This document shows positions 40,378-50,415 of a DNA stretch of 64,000 bases, piece by piece. A model generated the notes under the pieces. That model did no database searches. It was not told the DNA's origin and saw only the letters and a list, made by a program, of their open reading frames with translations. Each line of letters opens with the position of its first letter. Within the stretch, counting starts at the first letter, position 1. A program made the position numbers and the translations under genes. Source of the DNA: Citreimonas salinaria (lineage in GTDB: Bacteria > Pseudomonadota > Alphaproteobacteria > Rhodobacterales > Rhodobacteraceae); the NCBI RefSeq assembly GCF_900107235.1, contig NZ_FNPF01000017.1, forward strand, positions 1 through 64,000, written 5' to 3'.

Positions 40378-41639
40378 CAGGCGGCCCGTCGGGCCTTCAG
40401 TGCGTCGAGGTCGGGCGCACCCGTCACCGGCCCGTACAGCGCAAGCGCCGGTTCGGCCTGCACCGCCTGCGCCTGCGCGAAGGCGCGCACGTCGGCGCCG
40501 TCCACGGCCTCAATCTTCGCCACGGTGCGCTCGATGTCCGGCACTTCGCCCCAGATCTGGATCATCCGCGCCATCCGCTCGGCCCGCGACGAGGGGCTTT
40601 CCAGTCCCATCAGCAGGCCGGCCTTCATCTGGGCGCGGGCGCGCTCGATCTCGGCGTCGGTCATGTCGTCGGCGGCGCGCTTCATCTCGTCGATGGTCAG
40701 GCCCATCAGCTCGCCGATCTCGCCGCCCGACGTGCCGGCGTAGATCGTCGTCGTGCCGGTGTCGGAGTACGCGCCGCTTTGCGCGAAGATCGTGTAGCAC
40801 AGGCCCCGCTTCTCGCGGATCTCCTGGAACAGCCGCGAGGACATGCCGCCCCCCAGCGCGATCGTGTAGACCTGCGCGGTGTAGAAGGCGGGATCGCGAT
40901 AGCCGGGCGCCTCGAAAGCCAGCGCCATGTGCGCCTGCTCCAGCGGCTTGTCGTTGCGGATCTCGCCGCCGTGAAACCGCGCCGCGTCCGGGTTGCCCGA
41001 GGGGCGCGGCGTCATGTGGCCGAACAGCGCCTCGGCCTGTTTCACGATCGCGTCGTGATCCACCGCGCCGGCGGCCGAAATGATCAACTGGCCCGGCCCG
41101 TAACGTTCGTCGACGAAGCGGAGCAGGTCGTCGCGCGAGAAGCCGCGCACGCGCTCGGCCTCGCCCAGGATGGTGCGTCCGATCGCCTGGTCGGGGTAGC
41201 ACTGCTCCTGCAGCCAGTCGAAGATGATGTCGTCTGGCGTGTCGGCGGCCTGGCCGATCTCCTGCAGGATCACGCCGCGCTCGGTCTCGATCTCGCGGTT
41301 CTCGAAGACGGGGTTCATCAGGATGTCGCCGATCACGTCCAGCGCCAGTTCCGTGTCCTGCCCCAGTACGCGGGCGTAATAGGCCGTCGTCTCGCGCGAG
41401 GTATAGGCGTTGATGTAGCCGCCCACGTCCTCGATCGCCTCGGCGATGCCAAGCGCGCTGCGCGTCTCGGTGCCCTTGAAGGCCATGTGCTCGAGGAAAT
41501 GTGCGATGCCGTTCTGCTCGGGGCGTTCGTGCCGGCCGCCAGCCGACACCCAGACCCCCAGGGCAGCCGAGGCGAGGTGCGGCATGTGTTCGGTCACGAC
41601 GCGGACGCCGTTGGACAGGGTGGCGAGTTGGACGGTCAC
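40377..41639 (-). CDS. M16-family zinc peptidase (processing-peptidase-like)
   Basis: A 420-aa protein with inverted zinc motif HFLEHMAFKGT (HxxEH) and a downstream Glu in the ETTAYYARVLGQD/ERGVILQEIGQAADTP region. The glycine-rich SGGRHERPEQNG start is typical of alphaproteobacterial M16 peptidases related to the mitochondrial processing peptidase beta subunit. The gene overlaps thrC by 4 bp, a conserved arrangement in the order. Target proteins unknown. Confidence 0.92.
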   Translation of the reverse strand: MTVQLATLSNGVRVVTEHMPHLASAALGVWVSAGGRHERPEQNGIAHFLEHMAFKGTETRSALGIAEAIEDVGGYINAYTSRETTAYYARVLGQDTELALDVIGDILMNPVFENREIETERGVILQEIGQAADTPDDIIFDWLQEQCYPDQAIGRTILGEAERVRGFSRDDLLRFVDERYGPGQLIISAAGAVDHDAIVKQAEALFGHMTPRPSGNPDAARFHGGEIRNDKPLEQAHMALAFEAPGYRDPAFYTAQVYTIALGGGMSSRLFQEIREKRGLCYTIFAQSGAYSDTGTTTIYAGTSGGEIGELMGLTIDEMKRAADDMTDAEIERARAQMKAGLLMGLESPSSRAERMARMIQIWGEVPDIERTVAKIEAVDGADVRAFAQAQAVQAEPALALYGPVTGAPDLDALKARRAA

Positions 41640-43024
41640 GGGGCGATACGCTCCTCGATCAGGGTTTCCAGGGCCTTGAGATCATTGGCGACACGGGTCA
41701 GCCGTTCCGGCCGGTCATACAGGTCCTCCATGCGCTTTGGAAGGGGCGGGCGGATCTGGCTGGCGGCCTCGACCGCGTCGGGGAACTTCGCCGGGTGCGC
41801 GGTGGCCAGCGTGACCATCGGCACGGCGGGGTCGCGCTTGTCCTCTGCTACCTTCACGCCGATCGCCGAGTGCGGGCACAGCAGTTCGCCCATCGTCGCG
41901 TGGGCCTGGCGGATCATCGCGCTGGTCTCTTCCTCGGACACGCGGCCCGAGGCGAAATCCTCGCGCAGTGCCTGAAGCGCGCCCTGGCTGACCGAGAAGC
42001 CGCCGGCCTTCAGCTCGTCCATCAGTTGCGCGACCGCGGCGCCGTCCTGCCCGTAGGCGTAGAACAGCGCGCGCTCGAAGTTGGAGCTGACCTGGATGTC
42101 CATCGACGGGCTGATCGAGGGCACGACCTCGCCCTTCGTGTAGTCGCCCGAGGTCAGGCAGCGGTGCAGGATGTCGTTCTGGTTCGTCGCGACCACCAGA
42201 CGGTCGATGGGCAGGCCCATGCGCTTGGCCACGTAGCCGGCGAAGATGTCGCCGAAATTGCCCGTGGGGACGGTGAAGCTGACCTTGCGGTCGGGCGCAC
42301 CGAGGCTGGCGGCGGCGGTGAAGTAGTACACCACCTGTGCCAGCACCCGCGCCCAGTTGATCGAGTTCACGCCCGCCAGCCGCACCCTGTCGCGGAAGTC
42401 GAAGTCGTTGAACATGTCCTTCAGCCGTGCTTGGGCGTCGTCGAAATGGCCGTCGATGGCCAACGCGTGCACGTTCGCCTCGGCCGGGGTCGTCATTTGG
42501 CGGCGCTGCACCTCGGACACGAGGCCGTGCGGATACAGGATGAAGACGTCCACCGCCTCAAGCCCCCGGAACGCCTCGATTGCGGCCGAGCCGGTGTCGC
42601 CGCTGGTCGCGCCCACGATGGTGACGCGGTTGCCGTTGCGGGTCAGCACATGCTCGAACATCTGGCCGATCAGTTGCATCGCGAAGTCCTTGAAGGCCAG
42701 CGTCGGCCCGTGGAACAGCTCCAGCAGGAAATGGTTCGGCGCCAGCTGCTTCAGTGGCGCACGGGCGTTGTGGCCGAAATCTGCGTAGGCGCGGTCGATC
42801 AGATCGCGGAAGGTTGCGTCGTCGAACGTGTCGCCGACGAAGGGGCGCATCACGCGAAACGCCGTTTCCTCGTAGCTCAGCCCCTGAAGCGCGCGGATGT
42901 CTTCGGGGGACATCTGCGGGATCGCCTCCGGAACATAAAGGCCGCCGTCGCGGGCGAGGCCGGACAGCATCGCCTCCTCAAAACTCAGGGACGGCGCTTG
43001 GCCGCGGGTCGAGATATAGCGCAT
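41636..43024 (-). CDS. thrC: Threonine synthase
   Basis: A 462-aa PLP enzyme: the PLP Lys is in PTLAFKDFAMQLIG, and the phosphate-binding segment is GATSGDTGSAAIEAF. It converts O-phosphohomoserine to threonine. Length fits the group I (yeast-like/ThrC long) form. It follows the SURF1 gene by 4 bp and overlaps the M16 peptidase start. Confidence 0.94.
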   Translation of the reverse strand: MRYISTRGQAPSLSFEEAMLSGLARDGGLYVPEAIPQMSPEDIRALQGLSYEETAFRVMRPFVGDTFDDATFRDLIDRAYADFGHNARAPLKQLAPNHFLLELFHGPTLAFKDFAMQLIGQMFEHVLTRNGNRVTIVGATSGDTGSAAIEAFRGLEAVDVFILYPHGLVSEVQRRQMTTPAEANVHALAIDGHFDDAQARLKDMFNDFDFRDRVRLAGVNSINWARVLAQVVYYFTAAASLGAPDRKVSFTVPTGNFGDIFAGYVAKRMGLPIDRLVVATNQNDILHRCLTSGDYTKGEVVPSISPSMDIQVSSNFERALFYAYGQDGAAVAQLMDELKAGGFSVSQGALQALREDFASGRVSEEETSAMIRQAHATMGELLCPHSAIGVKVAEDKRDPAVPMVTLATAHPAKFPDAVEAASQIRPPLPKRMEDLYDRPERLTRVANDLKALETLIEERIAP

Positions 43025-43028
43025 CGTG

Positions 43029-43703
43029 TCAGTCCTTGCCTTTGGCCTGCGTCCGGATCCAGGCGAGTGTCATCGCGATCCACACCGCGGCGAGCGAGAA
43101 CCACGTGATCGCGTATTGCAGGTGATCGTTGGGGATGCCGGCGCTGTCCACCGGCAGCGGCCGGACACGCGCATCTGCCGGGTCGACGTCGCTCGCGACG
43201 ACCAGCAGCGGTTCCGTCTGCAGCGCCTCGGCCATCGGTCCGATGTCACGCGCGTACCAGGTGTTGTCCTGCGGCGCGTTCTCGGGCGTCGCGCTGTTGC
43301 GGTCGTCGGGCCAGTGCAGGTTGCCCAGCACCGCGGCCGGTCCCGCGCGCAACGGCGTGTCCTTCTCCGCCGCCGGCACGAACCCGCGATCCAGCAGCAC
43401 GCGCCGCCCGTCTTCGGTGGTGAACGGAGAGATGACGCGCCAGCCCGCGCCCTGCCGCTTGACCGAGACGAGGACGTAGAGCGCGCCCTCGCCGATCTCG
43501 CCCTGCAGCGCCACGGGCTGGTAGCGCTGCGTGGCGGGGTCGACGACGCGGGGCAGGGGCTGCGGATCGGCGGCGATCATGCTTTCGATGTCGGCGATGA
43601 TCCCCTCTTTCCACGCCAGCCGCTGGACCTGCCAAAGCCCCAGCGCGACGAGGATCGCGGCGCCGACGAGGCCGATCAGCAGGGGAGCGACGTAGCGGGT
43701 CAA
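43029..43703 (-). CDS. SURF1-family cytochrome oxidase assembly protein
   Basis: 224 aa from a TTG at 43703 preceded by GGAG; the frame extends upstream without a better start. Two membrane helices (LLIGLVGAAILVALGLWQV at the N-terminus, ITWFSLAAVWIAMTLAWI at the C-terminus) flank a periplasmic domain with YQPVALQGEIG and LLDRGFVPA, the SURF1 signature. It assists heme a insertion into cytochrome c oxidase. It sits at the end of the cox cluster. Confidence 0.87.
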   Translation of the reverse strand: MTRYVAPLLIGLVGAAILVALGLWQVQRLAWKEGIIADIESMIAADPQPLPRVVDPATQRYQPVALQGEIGEGALYVLVSVKRQGAGWRVISPFTTEDGRRVLLDRGFVPAAEKDTPLRAGPAAVLGNLHWPDDRNSATPENAPQDNTWYARDIGPMAEALQTEPLLVVASDVDPADARVRPLPVDSAGIPNDHLQYAITWFSLAAVWIAMTLAWIRTQAKGKD

Positions 43704-43821
43704 GGGTGTCTCCAAGGCTCTGCCGGGTTTATCGAAGCGCGGGGCGGGTGCAATCCCCCTCGGCTTCACTCTGGCGCGTTGTGCCCGAGCCGGCCGTGGC
43801 CGCGGGCGTTCGGAACGCGAA

Positions 43822-43844
43822 GCGCCCGCCGGAGGGGCGGGCGC
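43822..43844 (-). terminator. Hairpin downstream of coxIII
   Basis: Perfect inverted repeat GCGCCCGCC (43822-43830) / GGCGGGCGC (43836-43844) with loop GGAGG, 26 bp past the subunit III stop. There is no strong T run, so it may work as a pause or RNA-stability hairpin instead of an intrinsic terminator. Confidence 0.45.
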
Positions 43845-43869
43845 CTGCAGGTCGTGTCGGTTTGGCCGT

Positions 43870-44676
43870 TCAGCCGCCCCAGACGTAGACGGCCGCGAAC
43901 AGGAACAGCCACACGACGTCGACGAAGTGCCAGTACCAGGCCGCCGCCTCGAAGCCCACGTGCTTGTCCGGCGTGAAGTGCCCACGCATCAGGCGCATCA
44001 GGCAGACGAACAGGAAGATCGTCCCGATGATGACGTGCGCCCCGTGGAAGCCGGTCGCCATGAAGAAGTTCGCGCCGTAGATGTTGCCCGAGAAACCAAA
44101 AGCCGCGTGCGAGTACTCGTAGGCCTGAAAGAAGGTGAAGATCACACCCAGTACGATGGCGATGATCAGGCCCCACTTCATGTCCTGGCGGTTGTTCTCG
44201 TGCACAAGGGCATGGTGCGCCCAGGTGGCCGCCGCGCCCGAGCACAGCAGGATCAGCGTGTTGATCAGCGGCAGGTGCCAAGGGTCGAAGGTCTCGATCC
44301 CCGCGGGCGGCCAGACGCCGTCGACCGCCGGGCTCATCCCGGTGGGGTCCATCGGGTAGAGCGCGTGCTTGAAGAAGCTCCAGAACCAGGCGAAGAAGAA
44401 CATCACCTCGGACATGATGAACAGGATGAAGCCGTATTTCAGGCCGATCTGCACCACCGGGGTATGATCGCCGACCTGGCTTTCGGCGATCACGTCCGAC
44501 CACCAGCCGAAGGCGCAGTAGAGCACGCCGACGAACCCGATCAGGAACATCCACGGCGCGTAGCCCTTCATCCAGAGCACGGCGCCGAACAGCATGACGA
44601 ACGTGCCCACGGACGTCAGGAACGGCCAGACTGAGGGGTTCAGGATGTGGTAGTCGTGGTTTTTAGCGTGAGCCAT
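43870..44676 (-). CDS. coxC: Cytochrome c oxidase subunit III
   Basis: A 268-aa polytopic protein with seven hydrophobic segments; motifs [34 protein letters not shown] and [18 protein letters not shown] are characteristic of aa3-oxidase subunit III. It stabilises the catalytic core of the terminal oxidase. The cluster order is coxB, ctaB, small ORF, ctaG, coxC. Confidence 0.95.
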   Translation of the reverse strand: MAHAKNHDYHILNPSVWPFLTSVGTFVMLFGAVLWMKGYAPWMFLIGFVGVLYCAFGWWSDVIAESQVGDHTPVVQIGLKYGFILFIMSEVMFFFAWFWSFFKHALYPMDPTGMSPAVDGVWPPAGIETFDPWHLPLINTLILLCSGAAATWAHHALVHENNRQDMKWGLIIAIVLGVIFTFFQAYEYSHAAFGFSGNIYGANFFMATGFHGAHVIIGTIFLFVCLMRLMRGHFTPDKHVGFEAAAWYWHFVDVVWLFLFAAVYVWGG

Positions 44677-44694
44677 CGGGTCCCTCGTTCGCCA

Positions 44695-45276
44695 TCAGTT
44701 CGTTGTTGATCCGGCATCGCCGGTTGCAAGTGCGGCCTGCATGTCCTCGGGCAGGTCGATCTCGTAGAAGGTGTAGGACAGGGTGATGTGTTTCGACCGG
44801 TTCGCGTCCAAGTCGTCCACGATGTCGGGGTCGACGAAGAAGACCACCGGCATCTGCACCCGCTCGCCGGGCTGCAACACCTGTTCCTCGAAGCAGAAGC
44901 AGTCGATCTTGGAGAAGTATCCGCCCGCGCCGAAGGGCGCGACATTGTAGCTGGCCGATCCCGCGACCACGCGGTCGGTGGGATTGTAGGCCTCGTAGAA
45001 GGCCATGCCCTCTTCGCCGATGCGCAGGGTCATCTCCTGCTGGACGGGCTTGAACTCCCACGGCATGCCCTTTTCCAGCGAGGCGTCGAAGCGCACCTTG
45101 ATCGTCTGGTCGAGGATGCGGCCATCGGTCGCCTCGGCCACGCCGGTCGCGCCGCCGTATCCGGTCACACGGCAGAACCAGTCGTAAAGCGGCACCGAGG
45201 CCCAGGCCATGGCGCCCATGAACACGACGACGCCGACCGTCGTCGCCAGTGTCTTCCTCTTCCCGTCAAATGCCAT
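44695..45276 (-). CDS. ctaG: CtaG/Cox11 copper chaperone
   Basis: A 193-aa protein with an N-terminal membrane anchor (TVGVVVFMGAMAWASVPL) and the Cox11 beta domain. The Cu-binding FCFEE motif lies in IDCFCFEEQVLQPGE, and VVFFVDPDI follows. It delivers copper to the CuB site of oxidase subunit I. It overlaps the upstream small gene by 11 bp. Confidence 0.95.
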   Translation of the reverse strand: MAFDGKRKTLATTVGVVVFMGAMAWASVPLYDWFCRVTGYGGATGVAEATDGRILDQTIKVRFDASLEKGMPWEFKPVQQEMTLRIGEEGMAFYEAYNPTDRVVAGSASYNVAPFGAGGYFSKIDCFCFEEQVLQPGERVQMPVVFFVDPDIVDDLDANRSKHITLSYTFYEIDLPEDMQAALATGDAGSTTN

Positions 45277-45436
45277 CCGACGACTCCGTGGCTGGTTGCA
45301 GTTCCAGCCCGCCGCGCGTCACCTTGACCACGGTCAGGCCCAGAACGATCACGATCAGCGCGGCCAGCGACAGGCCGACGCCAATATTGCGGCCCCTGCG
45401 GCGGCGGTGAAGCTCGTGCTGTTTGCTCAGGCTCAT
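45266..45436 (-). CDS. Small single-helix membrane protein in cox cluster
   Basis: A 56-aa protein starting at 45436 (MSLSKQHELHRRRRGRNIGV). One transmembrane helix (VGLSLAALIVIVLGLTVV) follows a strongly basic cytoplasmic end; a short periplasmic tail ends it. It lies 4 bp after ctaB and overlaps ctaG. Small proteins at this position occur in many alphaproteobacterial cox clusters and are presumed assembly factors (CoxF-like); no motif confirms this. Confidence 0.72.
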   Translation of the reverse strand: MSLSKQHELHRRRRGRNIGVGLSLAALIVIVLGLTVVKVTRGGLELQPATESSDGI

Positions 45437-45440
45437 AGGT

Positions 45441-46373
45441 TCACCACGCTCCGAGACGGCCGGCGGCCGCTTCCACAAGGATCGCGCCGAAATGCGCGAA
45501 TAGATACAGCAGCGACAGTTTGAAGAATTTCTTCTCGACGGCGAAGTTGTCACCTTCGGCGGCAACCTCGTCGCGGCGCCAGATCTGCACAGCGCCCCTG
45601 AGGAACAGCGCGTTCAGCACCAGAGCCACCGCGAGGTAGACGGGCCCGCCGATCGCGGTGAACCCGGTGCCCACCGCCAGCGCGGCCAGAAGCGCGGTGT
45701 AGACAAGGATGTGCACGCGGGTGACGCGGCGGCCGTGCGTGACGGTCAGCATGGGCACGGTCGCGTTGTCATAGTCCTGCCGGACGAACAGCGCCAGCGC
45801 CCAGAAATGCGGTGGCGTCCACATGAAGGTCAGCGCGAACATCAGCACCGCCTCGATGCCGATGCTGCCGGTCGCGGCGGCCCAGCCGATCATCGGGGGG
45901 AAGGCGCCGGCGGCCCCGCCGATGACGATGTTCTGCGGCGTCGAGCGCTTGAGCCACATGGTGTAGACCACCACGTAGAAGAAGATCGTGAAGGCCAGCA
46001 GCGCCGCGGCCAGCCAATTGGTCGCCAGCCCCAGGAACACCACGGCGAAGCCCGACAGCGCGAGGCCGAGGCCAAGCGCCTCTTCACGGGCGACGCGCCC
46101 GGCGGGGATCGGGCGTTTCGCGGTGCGGCGCATCAGCGCGTCGATGTCGGAATCGTACCACATGTTCAGCGCGCCCGACGCGCCGCCGCCCACGGCGATG
46201 AACAGCACTGCGCAAAACGCGACGAAAGGATGCACCGCCACCGGCGCGGCCAGCAGGCCCACCAGCGCCGTGAAGACGACGAGCGTCATCACCCGCGGCT
46301 TCAGAAGCGCGTAGTAGTCGCCGAACTGGGCGTCGGTCTCGTAGGTGCGGCTGTCGAAGCTGGTATCGCTCAT
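45441..46373 (-). CDS. ctaB: Protoheme IX farnesyltransferase
   Basis: A 310-aa UbiA-family membrane enzyme. The first Asp motif is NMWYDSDIDALMRRTAKRPI (DxxxD), with the family segment LKPRVMTLVVFTALVGLL before it and NIVIGGAAGAFPPMIGWAAA after. It makes heme O from heme B for the aa3 oxidase. 121 bp separate it from coxB. Confidence 0.95.
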   Translation of the reverse strand: MSDTSFDSRTYETDAQFGDYYALLKPRVMTLVVFTALVGLLAAPVAVHPFVAFCAVLFIAVGGGASGALNMWYDSDIDALMRRTAKRPIPAGRVAREEALGLGLALSGFAVVFLGLATNWLAAALLAFTIFFYVVVYTMWLKRSTPQNIVIGGAAGAFPPMIGWAAATGSIGIEAVLMFALTFMWTPPHFWALALFVRQDYDNATVPMLTVTHGRRVTRVHILVYTALLAALAVGTGFTAIGGPVYLAVALVLNALFLRGAVQIWRRDEVAAEGDNFAVEKKFFKLSLLYLFAHFGAILVEAAAGRLGAW

Positions 46374-46494
46374 GCGGTCCTCTCGTGCGGTGCCTTCGGG
46401 CCTGTCGTGCCGATTTCCGGCAGGGCATGCTCCTTCGGCGTGACGCGCGCGGCTTGCGGCGCCGTTGGCGGGGCGGGCGAACCCGCCCGTGGCC

Positions 46495-47376
46495 TCAGTT
46501 GGTCAGAACCGCGCGGACGTCGGTATAATAGCCTTCTTCCTTCGACGCGGCGAGCCATGCATCGTACTCGGCCGGGGTGACCACCTTGACCGTGATGGGC
46601 ATGTAGGCATGCGCGATGCCGCACAGCTCCGAGCACTGGCCGAAATAGACGCCCTCGTTGCCCTCGTCGACCTCGAACCACAGCTCGGCCAGGCGTCCGG
46701 GGATGCCGTCCTGCTTCACGCCGAAGGCCGGAACGGTCCAGGAATGAATCACGTCGGCACCGGTCACCTGCATCACGATGGTGGCTCCCGACGGGACGAC
46801 GACGGCGGTATCGGTCGCGAGCAGGAACTCGTCCTCGGAATAGCCCGCTTCCTGAAGCTGCTCGACCACGGCGGGGGTGAGACGGTTGTCGCCGCCGGTC
46901 GCCGGAGAGCCGATCATGAAGCTTTCGTAGCTCAGATCCTCGCCCACGTATTCGTAGCCCCAGTACCACTGGTAGCCCGTCACCTTGATGACGACGTCGC
47001 CCTCGGGGATCTCCTGCTGCTTGAAGAGCACCGGAAGCGAGAACGCGCCGATGAACACCAGAACCATGATCGGGCCCAGGGTCCACGCGATCTCAAGCGG
47101 CGAGTTGTGCGTGAAGCGGCTGGGCGTCGGGTTCGAGCGGCGGTTGTAGCGGACGATGGCGAATGCCAGCAGACCCGTGACCAGAAGCGTGATGACCGAG
47201 ATGATGATCACCAGCAGGCCGTCCAGCCATTGCATGTCGCGCGCAAGCTCGGTCGCGGCGGGCTGGAAGTTGAGGCCGCCCTGCACCGGAGTGCCGATGA
47301 TGGGCAGGTCCTGTGCGAAAGCCGGGGCTCCGGCGATGAGCCCTGCAAGGGCGGTCAGCATCGTCTTGGTTCGCAT
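46495..47376 (-). CDS. coxB: Cytochrome c oxidase subunit II
   Basis: A 293-aa protein with a signal peptide ([17 protein letters not shown] region), two membrane helices ([37 protein letters not shown]) and the CuA cupredoxin domain: [17 protein letters not shown] and [16 protein letters not shown], carrying the Cys/Cys/His/Met CuA ligands. It accepts electrons from cytochrome c. First gene of the cox cluster. Confidence 0.96.
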   Translation of the reverse strand: MRTKTMLTALAGLIAGAPAFAQDLPIIGTPVQGGLNFQPAATELARDMQWLDGLLVIIISVITLLVTGLLAFAIVRYNRRSNPTPSRFTHNSPLEIAWTLGPIMVLVFIGAFSLPVLFKQQEIPEGDVVIKVTGYQWYWGYEYVGEDLSYESFMIGSPATGGDNRLTPAVVEQLQEAGYSEDEFLLATDTAVVVPSGATIVMQVTGADVIHSWTVPAFGVKQDGIPGRLAELWFEVDEGNEGVYFGQCSELCGIAHAYMPITVKVVTPAEYDAWLAASKEEGYYTDVRAVLTN

Positions 47377-47547
47377 GTCTCACCTTGATCGGTTGTTCGT
47401 CGGTGCCCGCATCGGGCGGCCGCACGACGGGCTTGGGGCCGGCCATTGCGTATCCGGCGCTATGAACCATATTCTTCCCAAGGGATAAAGCACGATCCTT
47501 GCGGCAAACCGCCGCTTTTTTCCAACACCTTTTCCGATGAGGCCCGC

Positions 47548-48969
47548 ATGGCTGACGCACCGTTCCGCCCGTTCGAGACACATCTGGACCGCGACCGGTC
47601 CGCCGCGCTGCTGCGCGAGGCGCTGGCGGGGGCCGAGGATGGCGAGTTGTTTCTGGAGCGCCGCCGGTCCGAGGTGCTGGTCTTCGACGACGGCCGCGTC
47701 AAGACCGCAAGCTACGACGCCGCCGAGGGATTCGGCCTTCGCGCCGTGCGCGGAGAGGTGGCGGGATATGCGCATGCGACCGAGATCAGCGAGGCGGCGC
47801 TGAAGCGCGCGGTCGATACCGCGCGGCTGGCCGTGGGCGATGGCGGCGGGGTGATGGCGCCGCCGCCGCCGGGCACCAACCGCACGCTTTACACCGACGC
47901 GGACCCGATCGAAGGCGCTGCCTTCCCGGTGAAGCTCGACACCCTGCGCGAGATCGATGCTTTCGCGCGCGACCTCGATCCGCGTGTCGTGCAGGTGACG
48001 GCGAACGTGGCGGCCTCGCTTCAGGAGGTGTCGATCCTGCGCCCCGAGGGGGGGCTGGTGACCGACGTGCGCCCGATGACCCGCGTCAACGTTTCGGTCA
48101 TCGTCGAGGAGAACGGCCGCCGCGAGGCCGGAACCGCCGGCGGCGGCGGGCGCGTCACGCTCGACGGTCTGCTGGAGCCTGCGGACTGGCAGGCCAAGGC
48201 GCGGGAGGCGTTGCGCATCGCGCTGGTGAACCTGCGCGCCGAGCCCGCGCCGGCGGGTGTCATGGACATCGTGCTGGGCCCCGGCTGGCCCGGCATCCTG
48301 CTGCACGAGGCCATCGGGCACGGCCTCGAGGGCGATTTCAATCGCAAGGGCAGCTCGGCCTTTGCGGGTCTGATGGGTCAGCAGGTCGCCGCCAAGGGTG
48401 TCACCGTTCTGGACGACGGTACGATCCCGGATCGGCGCGGCAGCATCACCATCGATGACGAGGGCACGCCCAGCGGGAAGAACGTGCTGATAGACGACGG
48501 CAAGCTGGTCGGCTACATGCAGGACCGCCAGAACGCGCGCCTGATGGGGGTCGAGCCCACCGGCAACGGCCGGCGCGAAAGCTTTGCCCACATCCCGATG
48601 CCGCGCATGACGAACACCTACATGCTGGGTGGCGATGCCGATCCGGCCGACATCGTCGCTGACCTGAAGGACGGTATCTGGGCCGTCGGCTTCGGCGGCG
48701 GCCAGGTCGACATCACCAACGGCAAGTTCGTGTTCTCCTGCACCGAGGCCTACCGCGTAAAAAACGGTAAGGTCGGCGCGCCGGTAAAGGGCGCGACGCT
48801 GATCGGCGACGGCGCCACCGCGCTGAACCAGATCCGCGCGCTGGGCAGCGACATGGCGCTGGATCCCGGCATGGGCAATTGCGGCAAGTCCGGCCAATGG
48901 GTGCCGGTGGGCGTCGGCCAGCCCACGGTGATGATCGGCGGATTGACGGTGGGCGGCTCGGGCAGCTGA
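47548..48969 (+). CDS. tldD: TldD metalloprotease
   Basis: 473 aa from the ATG at 47548 (MADAPFRPFETHL). The HExxxH zinc motif is HEAIGHGLEGD, and FVFSCTEAYRVKNGKVG near the end is typical. With TldE/PmbA (not in the window) it cleaves unfolded peptides such as modified-peptide precursors and CcdA. Divergent from coxB. Length is canonical. Confidence 0.95.
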   Translation: MADAPFRPFETHLDRDRSAALLREALAGAEDGELFLERRRSEVLVFDDGRVKTASYDAAEGFGLRAVRGEVAGYAHATEISEAALKRAVDTARLAVGDGGGVMAPPPPGTNRTLYTDADPIEGAAFPVKLDTLREIDAFARDLDPRVVQVTANVAASLQEVSILRPEGGLVTDVRPMTRVNVSVIVEENGRREAGTAGGGGRVTLDGLLEPADWQAKAREALRIALVNLRAEPAPAGVMDIVLGPGWPGILLHEAIGHGLEGDFNRKGSSAFAGLMGQQVAAKGVTVLDDGTIPDRRGSITIDDEGTPSGKNVLIDDGKLVGYMQDRQNARLMGVEPTGNGRRESFAHIPMPRMTNTYMLGGDADPADIVADLKDGIWAVGFGGGQVDITNGKFVFSCTEAYRVKNGKVGAPVKGATLIGDGATALNQIRALGSDMALDPGMGNCGKSGQWVPVGVGQPTVMIGGLTVGGSGS

Positions 48970-49098
48970 GCCGCCCGTTGGCTTCTTGCCGATCAATGTG
49001 ACTATGTCGGAGTTGAAGGCGATATTTCCGTAATCGGTTTACCGAGGGTTAACTATCCCGGCGCTATCCAGAACAGGCAAGACGACGGGGCCTCGACG

Positions 49099-50280
49099 AT
49101 GGACGACATTTATTCTTCCACTCACCCCCCACTCCCACCCACCACGGAAGACGACCGTGTGTCCCGGCTCCGTCTCTTGCGCTCGCGCCGCGTCGGCGTG
49201 ACTACCTTCTGGCGCCTCATGGGCGAACACGGCTCCGCCGCCGCCGCGCTCGACGCGCTGCCGCAGGTCGCCCGTGCCGCCGGAATCGAGAATTACCAGC
49301 CCTGCACTGAAGCCGCCGCCCTGGCCGAAATGGCCGAAGCCCGGCGTGCCGGCGCACGGATGCTGTTCCGGGGCGAGCCAGGCTATCCCGCCGATCTCTC
49401 TTCTCTCTCCGACGCGCCTCCTTTCCTGTGGGTGATCGGCGACACGGCCGCGCTGCAGCGCCCGATGGTGGCGCTGGTGGGGGCGCGCAACGCCTCGTCG
49501 CTGGGCACCCGGATGGCGCGGCGACTGTCGGCGGAACTGGGCGAGGCCGGTTTCGTCGTCGTCTCGGGACTGGCGCGCGGAATCGATACGGCGGCGCACG
49601 TGGCCGCGCTCGACACCGGGACGGTGGCCGTGATGGCGGGCGGCATCGACATGATCTATCCGCCCGAGAACGCGCGCCTGGCCGACGACATCGCGGCGAA
49701 GGGCGGCGCGCGGGTCAGCGAGCAGCCGATGGGCGTGCAGCCGCAGGCGCGGCATTTCCCCACCCGCAACCGGATCGTCGCCGGTCTGGCACGCGGCGTC
49801 GTCGTGGTCGAGGCGGCCGCGAAGTCCGGCTCGCTCATCACCGCGCGGCTCGCGCTGGACATCGGGCGCGAGGTGCTCGCCGTGCCCGGCCATCCGCTGG
49901 ATGCGCGGGCGGGCGGCTGCAACATCCTGATCCGCGACGGCGCGCGTCTGGTGCGCGGTGCACAGGACGTGCTCGAGGCGTTGCCGCCGGACGAGGCGCA
50001 GTCCGTGCTGCCGCTGGAGCCGTTGGCCGCCCCCAGGCGGTCCGAGGACGAGCCGCAAGCCGACCCGCAGCCGCCCCGCGACCGCAGCTTGCGCGACACC
50101 GCCCGCCTGCATGACGCGATCCTCGCCCGCCTCGGGCCGTCTCCCATCGCCGAGGATCAGCTGATCCGCGATCTCGGCGCTACCGCCGGGCACGTCGCGC
50201 CGGCGCTGACTGACCTCGAGCTCGACAATCGCGTCCTGCGCCAGCCGGGTGGCCTTCTCAGCCTGCTGCCGCCCGCCTGA
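49099..50280 (+). CDS. dprA: DNA-processing protein DprA
   Basis: A 393-aa protein. The Rossmann-like DprA domain has VALVGARNASSLGTRMARRL, VVSGLARGIDTAAH, GGIDMIYPPEN and FPTRNRIVAGLA. The C-terminal winged helix (DAILARLGPSPIAEDQLIRD) fits the DprA_WH. It loads RecA onto incoming ssDNA during natural transformation. 73 bp before the topA open frame. Confidence 0.94.
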   Translation: MDDIYSSTHPPLPPTTEDDRVSRLRLLRSRRVGVTTFWRLMGEHGSAAAALDALPQVARAAGIENYQPCTEAAALAEMAEARRAGARMLFRGEPGYPADLSSLSDAPPFLWVIGDTAALQRPMVALVGARNASSLGTRMARRLSAELGEAGFVVVSGLARGIDTAAHVAALDTGTVAVMAGGIDMIYPPENARLADDIAAKGGARVSEQPMGVQPQARHFPTRNRIVAGLARGVVVVEAAAKSGSLITARLALDIGREVLAVPGHPLDARAGGCNILIRDGARLVRGAQDVLEALPPDEAQSVLPLEPLAAPRRSEDEPQADPQPPRDRSLRDTARLHDAILARLGPSPIAEDQLIRDLGATAGHVAPALTDLELDNRVLRQPGGLLSLLPPA

Positions 50281-50415
50281 GACGGTCTGTCGGCGCGACG
50301 TCGGGCGGGCCGCCGGGCGGCTTCGGATTGACAAGCCCCCGTCCGACCCCACATGGCTGAACGCCGGAACACGGGCTTTCCGCGCCCGGAAACAAGCCAA
50401 GAGGTCAGTCAGCAG